A program made the position numbers and the translations under genes. The notes beneath the pieces were generated by a model. It was not told the DNA's origin, made no database searches, and saw nothing but the letters and a program-made list of their open reading frames with translations. 61,416 bases of DNA, from positions 1-61,416 of the forward strand of contig CAJIYX010000003.1 in assembly GCA_905181725.1 (NCBI GenBank), given 5' to 3'. This document shows positions 1 to 8,157 of this stretch, piece by piece. Within the stretch, counting starts at the first letter, position 1. Each line of letters starts with the position of its first letter. Source of the DNA: Alphaproteobacteria bacterium UBA830 (GTDB lineage Bacteria > Pseudomonadota > Alphaproteobacteria > MPNO01 > UBA830).

Positions 1-56
1 ACAGCAATAGATTTTGACAGGTTCGCACAACACTTGTTTGGATTTCCGACAGTGAT

Positions 57-1508
57 GTGACAGAAAAAGTGCTACCAATGCAGAAAATCGCATTCGTAAA
101 TACGCTCAAGAAAGATGACCAGATGCCACCCCAGTCCCCGCAATCCCGGTTCCTGACCGCCCCCATCGGCCCCACGATTATTCGCCTCGCAGCCCCGAAC
201 ATGATCGCCATGCTGGTCACGATGATCACCCTGATAGCAGAGGCCTGGTATGTCAGCCGTCTGGGTACGGTTTCACTGGCCGGGCTGGCGCTGGCGTTTC
301 CCATGATGATGCTGACCATGTTTCTGTCAGCCGGATCGATTGGCGGCGCGATTACGGGGTCGATCGCGCAACGCCTCGGGGCCGGCGACCGACCCGGGGC
401 AGAAATCCTTTCTTTTCATGCGGTGCTTCTCGCCGTCCTGCTAGCGGTCCTGTCCTCGTTGGTGTTCCTCATCGGCGGACCCGCGATTTACGGCGCGCTT
501 GGCGGCGGCGATGCTGTGCTGGCGGAGGCATTGGCCTATTCCAACGTTCTTTTCTGGGGTGTCGTCAGCATGTGGCTGGCGAACGGCCTAGCCGCCATCG
601 TGCGCGCGACCGGGCACATGAAGGTCGCGGCGAAATACCTGATTGCCGGGTCGATCGTCCAGATCATTGTTGCCGGCGTTCTGGTTCTGGGCGTCGGTCC
701 GTTTCCCAAACTGGGGATTGCCGGCGCGGCCACCGGGATCGTCATCGGCCATGGGCTCGCCGCTATTCTGCTGTTCTATCATCTCACCACCAGATGCGTC
801 GAACTGCGCCTCCGGTGCACCGGCATTCCGGTCAGGCTGGCACCGATGGCAGCGATCCTGAAGATCGGCGCGCTGTCCTCGGTGAACTCATTCTGTTCAC
901 TGGGCGCGATCATTATTATTACCGCCTTCATGGCACGGTTCGGGGTCGATGTTCTGGCCGGGTACGGTGTCGGCTCGCGCCTCGAATTTCTCGTCGTCCC
1001 GCTGATCTTCGGCTTCGGTGCCGCCTCCACCGCCCTGGTCGGGGTGCATTTCGGCGCTGACAAAATCGAGCGCGCGCATCGCTTCGGCTGGACTGCCGCC
1101 TTATACAGCGCCGCGATGTGCGGCGTCATCGGCGTGGCAGCCGCGCTCTTTCCGGGCGCCTGGACCAATCTCTTTACCGATTCAGAAGCGGTGCGGGCAG
1201 CAAGCAACGGTTATCTGCAAATCGCAGGTCCTTTCTACGCTTTCTTCGGGCTGGCGCTTTGTCTGTACTTCGCGTCTCAAGGCGCCGGACGTGTGTTGTG
1301 GCCGGTGATCGCGGCATTGCTGCGCGTCGTTGTCGTACTGGTCGGCGGCCTCATTCTGTTGCGTAGTGAGAATGCTGGTCCCCAGGATTTCTTCTGGTTG
1401 ATTGCGGCGGGAATGGCGACCCAGGCGGTCGTCTCCGCAGTGGCTATCCAGTTCGGCGCATGGACCCGGGGACTGGATCGCGACAAAAACGTTCCAGACC
1501 GGATTTAA
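57..1508 (+). CDS. MATE family efflux transporter
   Basis: A 483-residue polytopic protein with about twelve hydrophobic segments in two halves, matching the usual MATE length of 440-480. MATE proteins export cationic drugs, dyes or metabolites in exchange for Na+ or H+ across the inner membrane. The N-terminal half has the MATE-like run around residues 35-75 (PTIIRLAAPNMIAMLV, then YVSRLGTVSLAGLALAFP) and the C-terminal half repeats the fold. The reading starts at a GTG at 57; ATG codons at 78 and 123 are in frame, and 123 leaves a more typical short N-terminus, so the start is uncertain. The gene stands alone and is followed by a broken kinase on the other strand. Substrate unknown; family assignment is firm. 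Confidence 0.9.
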   Translation: MTEKVLPMQKIAFVNTLKKDDQMPPQSPQSRFLTAPIGPTIIRLAAPNMIAMLVTMITLIAEAWYVSRLGTVSLAGLALAFPMMMLTMFLSAGSIGGAITGSIAQRLGAGDRPGAEILSFHAVLLAVLLAVLSSLVFLIGGPAIYGALGGGDAVLAEALAYSNVLFWGVVSMWLANGLAAIVRATGHMKVAAKYLIAGSIVQIIVAGVLVLGVGPFPKLGIAGAATGIVIGHGLAAILLFYHLTTRCVELRLRCTGIPVRLAPMAAILKIGALSSVNSFCSLGAIIIITAFMARFGVDVLAGYGVGSRLEFLVVPLIFGFGAASTALVGVHFGADKIERAHRFGWTAALYSAAMCGVIGVAAALFPGAWTNLFTDSEAVRAASNGYLQIAGPFYAFFGLALCLYFASQGAGRVLWPVIAALLRVVVVLVGGLILLRSENAGPQDFFWLIAAGMATQAVVSAVAIQFGAWTRGLDRDKNVPDRI

Positions 1509-1544
1509 ACCTCGCGCATAGACTGCAGTTGGAAAAAGCTCGCG

Positions 1545-1859
1545 CTACCGCGCAAATTCGACGGTCAGATCGCCGTTCATCGCCCGCATGATCGCCCGCT
1601 GATCGGCAGGACCAGCCCGGCGCCGTCTCGATTGTCGGCACTGCTACCCCGCAAAAACTTTCCAAAAAACATCGCGACATCGTCGCGCGTGACACCGACT
1701 CCGTTGTCGATGACGTCGATGCAAGGGACGCCTTCTGCGGTGTGCGTCCGCAGGTCGATCTTCGGATTTGGGGCGGTGTTGTATTTCACCGCGTTGGACA
1801 GATTATTGATCAACACCTGCCGCACACGGTCGCAATTCGCGCTGATCCTCAAATAGAGT
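1545..1859 (-). pseudogene. Histidine kinase ATPase-domain remnant (frameshifted, N-terminally truncated)
   Basis: On the minus strand a piece of a HATPase_c domain is readable: an N-box (RVRQVLINNLSNAVKYN), a G1-box (DNGVGV) and a G2-like stretch (DGAGLVLPIS). Just after this the frame breaks: the expected SRAIMRAMNGDLTVEFAR ending is present in a second frame and ends at a TAG at 1545-1547. One missing C near 1594-1600 explains the shift. The dimerisation and sensor parts are absent; the fragment runs directly into the end of the flavoprotein gene at 1867. This is a dead remnant of a sensor kinase. Not a functional gene as written; a sequencing error could explain the shift but not the missing N-terminus. 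Confidence 0.8.
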
Positions 1860-1866
1860 TTTGTGC

Positions 1867-3258
1867 CTACCCGGCAATCTTAGACACGATTTCCCGACCT
1901 GCAATCCGTCCGATACCGAACGCCTTGATCAATCCACCGACATACCCGGCACCCGGGCCGCCTTCGAGCCCGCCCACGACGGAGCCGGCGGCATAGAGAC
2001 CGGGGATCGGCACCCCCGTCGTATCCAGCACTCTCGCCCGACCATCTACCGCAACACCACCGGACGTCACCGTAATCCCGGCGCAAAGCGGGATCGCATA
2101 GTAAGGCGGTTTTTCAAACATATGGGCGGGATAGGTCTTCGTTGTGCGCGCCGGGCTGAGTGCCGGGGCGCTTCCGGCACGGATCAGGCCGTTGAACTCT
2201 TCGACGGTCGCGGCCAGACCGGCGGCGTCCAGACCGGCCTTCGCCGCCAGTTCGTCCAGCATGTCGGCCTGCAGCACCGTGCCACCGTTTTCGACCAGTG
2301 CCGGATTGGGCGGCACGATGTCGGATTCTCTGGCATCTTCCCAGACGGATGAATCGAATACGGCCGTTGCCGATAGCGGATCGGCCAGACCGGCGATGGC
2401 GTTGGTCATGTAGATACCGCCCAGCCCTTCGTCGGCAAAACGCTTTCCGTCGGGAGTGACAACCATGCCCTTGGCACAGATCACATCGATCTGTGGGTAC
2501 GGCCATAGTTTTTCGTTGTCGAGCGCATCGCGGCTCAGAACGTGACCGTAGAACTTGTCGAGGCCAAGCGTCGCCGCACCGATCTCCATCGCCATACGCA
2601 ATCCGTCGCCCCTGCCGGTCTGCGTATTCCGTTGACGTATCTTTGCCGGATCCGCCGTGATGTGCTTACCAATCAATTCACGGTCCGCCTGAAAGCCACC
2701 ATCGGCGATGACGACAGCCTTTGCCGCAATCCGCTCGCCACCCTCAAGCACGACACCGATCACGGCGCCTCCCTCAATAAGGAGACTGGATACCCGCGCG
2801 CCCCGGCGTAATTCGCCACCCCGGGCGCCAAGTTTCTCGCCGAGCGCCTGCAGAAACAGATTTGGTCCGCTTTTTTCCCAGTCGAGCCCAGCGCGCATGG
2901 CACGACCCGGCGCCATCATCGGCAAGCCGTAAGAGCGCCGCGGGTGCTGCATAAAATCACAACCTTCGTCGCGCATCCAATCGATGGTTGCCTGTGCATT
3001 TTCGGCCACCATTCGGGCAACGTCCGTCCGCGCGGTGGCAGATGTCTGATCCATGATCGCCTGGTACAGATCGTCTTCGGAGTCTTCAGGACTACGAAAA
3101 GCGACATGCAACGCGCCAGTCGCAACACGCGAATTACACATATAGAGATCATCGGACCCGGCCTCGAGGACCAGCGGCTTCACCCCGCCAAGCGCTGCAT
3201 GGTTCGCTGCGGTCAATCCGCCGAAGCCGGCGCCGATTACCACGACATCGAATGTCAT
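1867..3258 (-). CDS. FAD-dependent oxidoreductase, fumarate reductase/TcuA-like flavoprotein
   Basis: 463 residues. The N-terminus carries a dinucleotide-binding motif (VVIGAGFGGLTAANHAA, residues 6-22) followed by an acidic FAD-ribose residue (LVLEAGS, about residue 33). The C-terminus has the second FAD contact typical of succinate dehydrogenase/fumarate reductase flavoproteins (IPGLYAAGSVVGGLEGGPG, about 412-430). Length and layout match soluble FAD-dependent tricarballylate-dehydrogenase (TcuA)-like enzymes that oxidise or reduce C4-C6 carboxylic acids. It is the last gene of the operon after dctP-dctQ-dctM, with only about 35 bases to dctM, which suggests that it acts on the imported acid. 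Substrate unknown. Ends with TAG. Confidence 0.85.
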   Translation of the reverse strand: MTFDVVVIGAGFGGLTAANHAALGGVKPLVLEAGSDDLYMCNSRVATGALHVAFRSPEDSEDDLYQAIMDQTSATARTDVARMVAENAQATIDWMRDEGCDFMQHPRRSYGLPMMAPGRAMRAGLDWEKSGPNLFLQALGEKLGARGGELRRGARVSSLLIEGGAVIGVVLEGGERIAAKAVVIADGGFQADRELIGKHITADPAKIRQRNTQTGRGDGLRMAMEIGAATLGLDKFYGHVLSRDALDNEKLWPYPQIDVICAKGMVVTPDGKRFADEGLGGIYMTNAIAGLADPLSATAVFDSSVWEDARESDIVPPNPALVENGGTVLQADMLDELAAKAGLDAAGLAATVEEFNGLIRAGSAPALSPARTTKTYPAHMFEKPPYYAIPLCAGITVTSGGVAVDGRARVLDTTGVPIPGLYAAGSVVGGLEGGPGAGYVGGLIKAFGIGRIAGREIVSKIAG

Positions 3259-3292
3259 CCCCGTATCTCCCTGTTCATAGAGTCCTGTCGTG

Positions 3293-4585
3293 TCAGCTTA
3301 GTACAGAGGGCAGGAACAAGGCGATACCCGGGAAGAAAACCACTAGCAGCAGCCGGAAAATATCGGCGACGAAGAACGGTATGATGCCTTTGAAGATCGT
3401 CGATAACGCCACATCGGGCAGCATCGATTTCAGCACAAAGACGTTGAGCCCGATAGGCGGTGTGATCAGGCTGATTTCGACCACCATCACCATAACAATA
3501 CCGAACCAGACCAGATCGAATCCGAGCCCCTCGACGATGGGGACGAATATCGGCACGGTCAGGAAGATCATCGCCAGGCCTTCGATCACGGTGCCCAGAA
3601 TAATGTAAAACCCGAGAATGATCAGGATCACGATGATGGGCGATAGTGACAGAGTTTCGATCCAGTTGACCATTCCCGCAGACAGGCCGGATAGAATCAC
3701 GAAACTGTTCAACACCAGCGCACCGATGATGATCGTGAAGATCAACGCTGTCGTATGCGCGGCTTCGAGAATGGCGTCGAACATGATCCGCCACGTCATG
3801 CGCCGGCGGCCAATAGCGAAGGCCAGCGCGCCGATGGCGCCGATACCGCCTGCTTCATTCGGGGTAAACACACCGAATGATATCCCACCAAGGATCAGTA
3901 GAAACAGCGCCAGCACCGCCCAGACCCGGTAGAGCGAGCGCCAGCGATCGGCCCAGCTTGTCCGGTCGCCGGGCGGGCAATCTTGCGGGCGGAGACGCGC
4001 CAGAATCGCGATAACGCCCATATAGACCGCGATGGTCAGAACGCCCGGAAGGATGCCCGCGATAAAAAGCTCGGCGATGCTTTCCTCGGTCAGAATGCCA
4101 TAGACGATCAGTGCAGCACTTGGCGGGATGAGAAAGCCCATCGTGCCGCCGGCCGCGACGGTGCCGGCCGCAATGCTGTCGGCGTACTTAAACCGTCGCA
4201 TCGAGGGCACCGCGACCTTGGCCATGGTCGCCGCCGTCGCCGCAGACGACCCTGAAATCGCCGAAAACCCACCGCAGGCAACAACCGTCGCCAGCGCGAG
4301 TCCGCCTTTCAGATGACCGAACCACGCATTCGCGCAATCGTAGAGATCATCGGACAGCGCGGCACGGTAGACGAACGTGCCCATCAGCAGGAACATCGGC
4401 AGAACGGCAAAATTGGTGTTCAGGGTCACATCGATGATCTGCTGGCTGACGGTTTCCATCGCCGGTTCCCACCCGCGCAGGATGCCGACGCCGCCAAAGC
4501 CCGCAAGCAGCATCGACAGCCCCAGGGGGAAACCCAGGAACGCGATGAGCAGCAATCCCGCAAACCCGATCAGCGCGGTCAGCAT
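3293..4585 (-). CDS. dctM: TRAP transporter large permease subunit (DctM family)
   Basis: 430 residues, highly hydrophobic with about twelve membrane segments, the standard size for a TRAP large subunit. The conserved early region (GFPLGLSMLLAGFG; later GGFSAISGSSAATAATMAKVA) and the IPPS motif in FLIPPSAALIVYGI (about residues 151-165) are TRAP signatures, repeated in the C-terminal half as ITPPIGLNVFV. It forms the Na+-coupled transport channel with the DctQ subunit, receiving substrate from the periplasmic DctP protein. Its start overlaps the end of dctQ by seven bases, so the two are probably translationally coupled. Confidence 0.95.
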   Translation of the reverse strand: MLTALIGFAGLLLIAFLGFPLGLSMLLAGFGGVGILRGWEPAMETVSQQIIDVTLNTNFAVLPMFLLMGTFVYRAALSDDLYDCANAWFGHLKGGLALATVVACGGFSAISGSSAATAATMAKVAVPSMRRFKYADSIAAGTVAAGGTMGFLIPPSAALIVYGILTEESIAELFIAGILPGVLTIAVYMGVIAILARLRPQDCPPGDRTSWADRWRSLYRVWAVLALFLLILGGISFGVFTPNEAGGIGAIGALAFAIGRRRMTWRIMFDAILEAAHTTALIFTIIIGALVLNSFVILSGLSAGMVNWIETLSLSPIIVILIILGFYIILGTVIEGLAMIFLTVPIFVPIVEGLGFDLVWFGIVMVMVVEISLITPPIGLNVFVLKSMLPDVALSTIFKGIIPFFVADIFRLLLVVFFPGIALFLPSVLS

Positions 4586-5067
4586 ATAGTGGTCTTCTCA
4601 ATACCTTTGACCGGCTGCCGCAGTCCCCTGATGGTGATGATAGTCATACCGACAGCCGTAAACGCGCATATTGCGGCCATAACCAGCAGCAGCGGCACCC
4701 TGGTAATCTCCAGGTTCTCTGTCACAAAATCGTTCGCCCATTCATCAATCGCAGCGGCATAGAGACGTTCTGCCATGAAACCTGCCATCGCCGCCGTACC
4801 GAGGCGAACCGTAACCTGGCGGACGCGGCGGAACCGCCCACGGATGAAGCTGTCGAACAGATCCACCGTGATATGACGTTCCTGAAAGGTAACAAGCGGA
4901 AACGCCCCGATCATGGCGATGCCGAGGATCAGGCCGACGATCTCGAACGCGCCGGGGATCGGGGCATTGAAGAAGTACCTGCCGATGACATCGACAAATG
5001 TCAGCCCGGCCATCGCAAACACGGCGACCGCTACTGCGACCAGTGCAAGAAGTTTCAGCTTCACCAT
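4579..5067 (-). CDS. dctQ: TRAP transporter small permease subunit (DctQ family)
   Basis: About 162 residues with four hydrophobic segments (for example LLALVAVAVAVFAMAGLTF near the N-terminus and LLLVMAAICAFTAVGMTII near the C-terminus), as expected for the small TRAP membrane subunit. The motif DVIGRYFFNAPIPGAFEIVG is typical of the family. The longest reading frame begins at a TTG at 5112; the ATG at 5067 gives a more usual N-terminus just before the first membrane helix and is chosen here. It lies between dctP and dctM and overlaps dctM. Confidence 0.88.
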   Translation of the reverse strand: MVKLKLLALVAVAVAVFAMAGLTFVDVIGRYFFNAPIPGAFEIVGLILGIAMIGAFPLVTFQERHITVDLFDSFIRGRFRRVRQVTVRLGTAAMAGFMAERLYAAAIDEWANDFVTENLEITRVPLLLVMAAICAFTAVGMTIITIRGLRQPVKGIEKTTIC

Positions 5068-5152
5068 TGGCTGATCCGGTGGCCGTCCCGAAAGGCCGCC
5101 GGCCTCCTGCAATCAGTCACGTGCATTCAGTCATAAGACCGAACGCGAGCAG

Positions 5153-6184
5153 CTATTTGGCCTGCGTGCTGAAATAAGCGAGGGCCGCCTTGCCATCGAC
5201 ACCGCGCGACTTCGCCGTCTTGATCCAGTCTGCGGTGAAATGAGCCGACATCGCCTTCATGTCTTTGACGAAGGCGGGGCTCGCCTTGTGAAATTTGATC
5301 CCCTTTTTCATCGCGACCTGCTGGATTTTCTTGTCGAGAGAATCCGTCTTGCGGCCCGCATTAACAGCAATCCGCTCCCCGGAAACGGACGTGATCGCCG
5401 CCTTGTCAGCTTTTGACAGACGCTTCCACTTCTTCTGGTTCAGCAGCAGCGAAAACGTCACGGCATGCAGGCCATCCGGTATCAACGTAGCGTGTTTGAT
5501 GTAAGGCATCGTCTTGAAGGCGGCGAGTGTATAGGTGGATGTCGTCGTGCCGTTGACGATCCCCTTGGAAACGACGTTGAACATTTTTACACCCGGCACC
5601 GACACCACGACTGCGCCGAACTCGGACATCATCCGGTTCGGCATGCCCGCGATCGACCACATCTTTTCGTTCTTCAGATCAGCAAGCGACAGGATCGGTT
5701 TCGCGCCGTGATAAAAATTCGCGCCCGACAGTGTCCACAATCCGAGCAGCTTCATACCCTTGTATTCATTCGCCTTGGCAAAGAATTTCTGTTGCGTCCG
5801 CCACAGACCGACACTGCGGTCCCGCGCTTTCTCGCCGAGGAACGGGAGCTGCGCCATCGGCGGCAATTTCAGCCGGTTGCGCTCGAAGATGTTGGCGAGC
5901 ATCGCGACATCGGCGATCCCCTTTGACACCATATTCCACTGTTTGGGTGGCGGCGCCAGAGACGCGGTGGTGAAGTCGACCTTGACCCGCCCCTTCGTCG
6001 CCTTCTCGACATCTGCCGCCCAGGGCTTGAACATCCCTGTATGGAAAGGATGTTTGACGGGCACGAATAAATTGAACAGTAATTTGGTCTCCGCCGCAGC
6101 CGGGGTCGCGATACTCATCATAGATATAGTGACCGCAACGGCCGAAAAGCTGGAGACGGAAATCTTGCGTATATTGGTGTTCAT
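5153..6184 (-). CDS. dctP: TRAP transporter substrate-binding protein (DctP family)
   Basis: About 343 residues. The ATG at 6184 is preceded by GGGAG at a good distance and opens a clear Sec signal peptide (basic MNTNIRK, hydrophobic core, cleavage after TPAAA), so it is preferred to the ATG at 6220. The mature protein shows DctP features: a KHPFHTGMFKPWAADVEKAT-like first lobe and the region around MWSIAGMPNRMMSEFGA. It captures an organic acid in the periplasm and hands it to DctQM. First gene of the dctP-dctQ-dctM-flavoprotein operon. The ligand cannot be read from the sequence. Confidence 0.93.
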   Translation of the reverse strand: MNTNIRKISVSSFSAVAVTISMMSIATPAAAETKLLFNLFVPVKHPFHTGMFKPWAADVEKATKGRVKVDFTTASLAPPPKQWNMVSKGIADVAMLANIFERNRLKLPPMAQLPFLGEKARDRSVGLWRTQQKFFAKANEYKGMKLLGLWTLSGANFYHGAKPILSLADLKNEKMWSIAGMPNRMMSEFGAVVVSVPGVKMFNVVSKGIVNGTTTSTYTLAAFKTMPYIKHATLIPDGLHAVTFSLLLNQKKWKRLSKADKAAITSVSGERIAVNAGRKTDSLDKKIQQVAMKKGIKFHKASPAFVKDMKAMSAHFTADWIKTAKSRGVDGKAALAYFSTQAK

Positions 6185-6220
6185 GGCGTTCTCCCAGTTT
6201 TGTTCCGTATACTTATGCAC

Positions 6221-6339
6221 TTCCGGCGCAAATATTTTTCCGCAGCCGGTTAATACCTAAAAGTTTACCCCGCTATCATAAAATATCGAAATTATTTTAG
6301 TATGGACCTTGAAATAGAGATAACTGAGGGAACGAAGCG
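6221..6339. promoter_or_regulatory. Divergent promoter region of the TRAP operon and VOC gene
   Basis: An AT-rich spacer between two divergent genes. It contains an inverted repeat, AAAATA at 6280-6285 and TATTTT at 6293-6298 with a seven-base spacer, in a plausible operator position for the TRAP operon. No regulator gene lies beside it. The dyad is seen; its function is inferred. Confidence 0.35.
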
Positions 6340-6738
6340 ATGATCAGGACCAAAAGCGTTGCCCATTTCACCCTACCGGTCACCGATACGGTTCGCAGCA
6401 TGGCCTTCTATACAGAGATACTCGGCATGACCGCGATCCAGGTAAATCATGACCGTGGCATGGTGTTTCTCGACTGCGGCGGCGATTGCCTGATCCTTTC
6501 CAGATCGGATGCGCGGGTAAATCCGGCCGACCATGACGTGCATCACGCCTTCGTCGTGGAAGCGGAAGACTACGAAGCTGCCAAGCAGGACCTGACCGCC
6601 AACGGCGTCGATGTCTTCTTCGAAGAGGACCGCCAGGGCGGTGCCGTTAACGGGCCGCGGGCCTATTTTCATGACCCGGACGGCAACGTGCTCGAGATCA
6701 TTCATCTGACGAGCTACAACGGTGATCCTGCCAAATAA
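6340..6738 (+). CDS. VOC/glyoxalase superfamily protein
   Basis: 132 residues, a single vicinal-oxygen-chelate unit made of two beta-alpha-beta-beta-beta modules. Candidate metal ligands are the early His in VAHFTLPVTD (residue 9), a His in DVHHAFVVEAED (about 67-68) and the late Glu in NVLEIIHLTSY (about 116). The motif FHDPDGNVLEI near the C-terminus is typical. ATG at 6340 follows GAGGGAACGAAGCG, a good ribosome binding site. Members include extradiol dioxygenases, glyoxalase I and resistance proteins; which reaction this one performs cannot be told. Divergent from the TRAP operon. Confidence 0.85.
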   Translation: MIRTKSVAHFTLPVTDTVRSMAFYTEILGMTAIQVNHDRGMVFLDCGGDCLILSRSDARVNPADHDVHHAFVVEAEDYEAAKQDLTANGVDVFFEEDRQGGAVNGPRAYFHDPDGNVLEIIHLTSYNGDPAK

Positions 6739-7049
6739 AAATCGGCTTAAACCGGATCAGATCTGCCTCTTTTCCGGCCTGTTTCGCGCGAAACTACACA
6801 CAGGGCTGGGGGTATCTCAACCATCCACAGGTTGGGTCTTGGCGATTCGGCTCTATTGCGGTGGAATAACAACAGGTTACCAATGCTTATCCACAAGTAT
6901 GGCTTTCCACAGGAAATTTGCGGATAACCATAGATTCCGGTTGCCCCTGGAGCCCGCCAATATATAGTAGTTACCAGTTTGCAACATACTGCATGCAGTG
7001 CATGTAGTATGGGTTGGCACAAAAGTTAAGTTACGAGGAGGGGGAAGCG
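6739..7049. promoter_or_regulatory. gcrA upstream region with a DnaA-box cluster and GANTC sites
   Basis: A 311-base non-coding region. It holds a perfect DnaA box TTATCCACA at 6887-6895, a reverse 8/9 box at 6919-6927 (TTATCCGCA on the minus strand), and 7/9 matches at 6821-6829 and 6903-6911. GANTC sites (GATTC) occur at 6844-6848 and 6933-6937, with two more GAGTC just inside gcrA. In Caulobacter, DnaA is known to activate gcrA; the arrangement here suggests the same link. A few boxes and modest AT content make a full oriC less likely. A strong ribosome binding site (AGGAGGGGG) precedes 7050. Confidence 0.6.
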
Positions 7050-7427
7050 ATGCAGTGGAGTCCCGAGAGAGTCGAGACACTCACGCGTCTGTGGGCAGAA
7101 GGTCTATCAGCGCGACAGATAGCAGAAAAGCTGGGCGGGGGGGTTACGCGGAATGCCGTTATCGGCAAAGCACACCGGCTTAATTTACAGCGCGGCACCG
7201 AAATACTGAAGAAGGAGCCGGAGCCGGAACCCGTCATTTTCGAAGAACCCATCTTTCATCATCCGTCGGCGGATGTGGAAGCATGGATGTGCCGTTGGCC
7301 CAGTGATGAAGCCGGCAAGTTCGGTCTGCATATTTGCGCCAAGACGAACCAGCCCGGTCGCCATTATTGTGCCGAGCATTGCACGGCACATTTCCTGCTG
7401 CGCCGCCGGGCAACCGTCGCCGCATAG
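7050..7427 (+). CDS. gcrA: GcrA cell cycle regulator
   Basis: 125 residues. The N-terminal HTH is the diagnostic GcrA sequence: WSPERVETLTRLWAEGLSAR, then QIAEKLGG and VTRNAVIGKAHRLNL (residues about 3-48). The C-terminal segment (MCRWPSDE, HICAKTNQPGRHYCAEHC) holds the family's cysteine-rich RNA-polymerase sigma70-binding region. GcrA acts with CcrM methylation of GANTC sites to control cell-cycle genes in Alphaproteobacteria. The ATG at 7050 is chosen over 7014 because it follows AGGAGGGGGAAGCG and matches the family's usual N-terminus. The variable linker between domains is rich in Glu/Pro. Confidence 0.95.
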   Translation: MQWSPERVETLTRLWAEGLSARQIAEKLGGGVTRNAVIGKAHRLNLQRGTEILKKEPEPEPVIFEEPIFHHPSADVEAWMCRWPSDEAGKFGLHICAKTNQPGRHYCAEHCTAHFLLRRRATVAA

Positions 7428-7454
7428 ACACAATCAAAACACGGTATTATCGAC

Positions 7455-7483
7455 AAGAGGCGCTCCATTTGGGCGCCTCTTTC
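7455..7483 (+). terminator. Rho-independent terminator after gcrA
   Basis: A nine-base stem, AAGAGGCGC at 7455-7463 pairing with GCGCCTCTT at 7473-7481, with a nine-base loop and a short T run. It sits just downstream of the gcrA stop. Confidence 0.75.
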
Positions 7484-7574
7484 CGTACGGGTATTCAGGC
7501 TGTTCCGCAATTCGGGACTTGATGGCGATACCGCACCGCGCAATGATGAGAGATCATTAAATCGGGCGGCAAAC

Positions 7575-7718
7575 ATGAAATCGCGATATCACCATGAAAT
7601 CCCCGCCGAAGATCCCATCCTGACACATGCCGAACCCGGCTCTCCCATGGGCGAGATGCTGCGACGCTGCTGGCAACAGGTCTGCACGACAGACGCGCCG
7701 CGCGAGGCCGCCGAATAG
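7575..7718 (+). pseudogene. Orphan N-terminal fragment of a Rieske aromatic oxygenase
   Basis: A 47-codon reading frame (ATG 7575, TAG 7716-7718) whose product contains DPILTHAEPGSPMGEMLRRCW. This is very like the first 30-40 residues of phthalate-type Rieske oxygenases, which typically read ENELLTRTGPGTPMGELLRRYW. The Rieske cluster and catalytic domain that should follow are missing; the stop is followed four bases later by the ATG of the DksA-like gene. It looks like the stump left after deletion of an oxygenase gene. Alternatively it could be a translated leader peptide; no coupling evidence beyond the short spacing. Confidence 0.6.
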
Positions 7719-7722
7719 CGTC

Positions 7723-8055
7723 ATGACAATCGACATTGAAAAGGTCCGCAAGCAGCTCGAAGCGCGCAAGGCCGAGCTGACGGCCTCTATCGAAAACGCG
7801 GCCGAGTCCGCTGCACCGGTCGAACTGGATCAGCAGGTACAGGGGCGGCTATCGCGGATGGATGCGATACAGGGTCAGGCAATGGCCCAGGCGACAATAG
7901 AACGGCGCCGCATCGAAATCGCGCAGATCAATGCCGCTTTTAAACGAATGGAGCAGAATGGATTCGGATACTGCGTTGAATGCGGGGACGAAATTGCGCC
8001 AAAACGCCTCGAATTAAACCCGGCGATCGCCCGCTGCGTCGAGTGCGCAGACTAG
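7723..8055 (+). CDS. DksA/TraR family zinc-finger protein
   Basis: 110 residues: an N-terminal coiled-coil (KVRKQLEARKAELTASIENA through IERRRIEIAQINAAFKRMEQ) followed by a C4 zinc finger CVEC...CVEC (YCVECGDEIAPKRLELNPAI, then ARCVECAD). This is the layout of the short TraR/YbiI-like DksA homologues that bind the RNA polymerase secondary channel. The ATG at 7723 is chosen because coiled-coil homology starts there; the longer frame from 7627 overlaps the Rieske stump in another frame. Role in transcription control is inferred from the family. Confidence 0.85.
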   Translation: MTIDIEKVRKQLEARKAELTASIENAAESAAPVELDQQVQGRLSRMDAIQGQAMAQATIERRRIEIAQINAAFKRMEQNGFGYCVECGDEIAPKRLELNPAIARCVECAD

Positions 8056-8157
8056 CCGATCGCCGGGGTATGTTGCGCCAACCTCGTCGTTTTGTTCTCA
8101 CCCGCTGAATGCTGCTTACTTCATCGGGCGGGGAACCCAAGGTTCTGGCGCGAGTGT

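Noticed and set aside
6821-6937. Chromosomal origin oriC at the DnaA-box cluster
   Set aside because: Only one perfect box, limited AT content and no dnaA, dnaN or hemE-type neighbours; regulation of gcrA explains it better.
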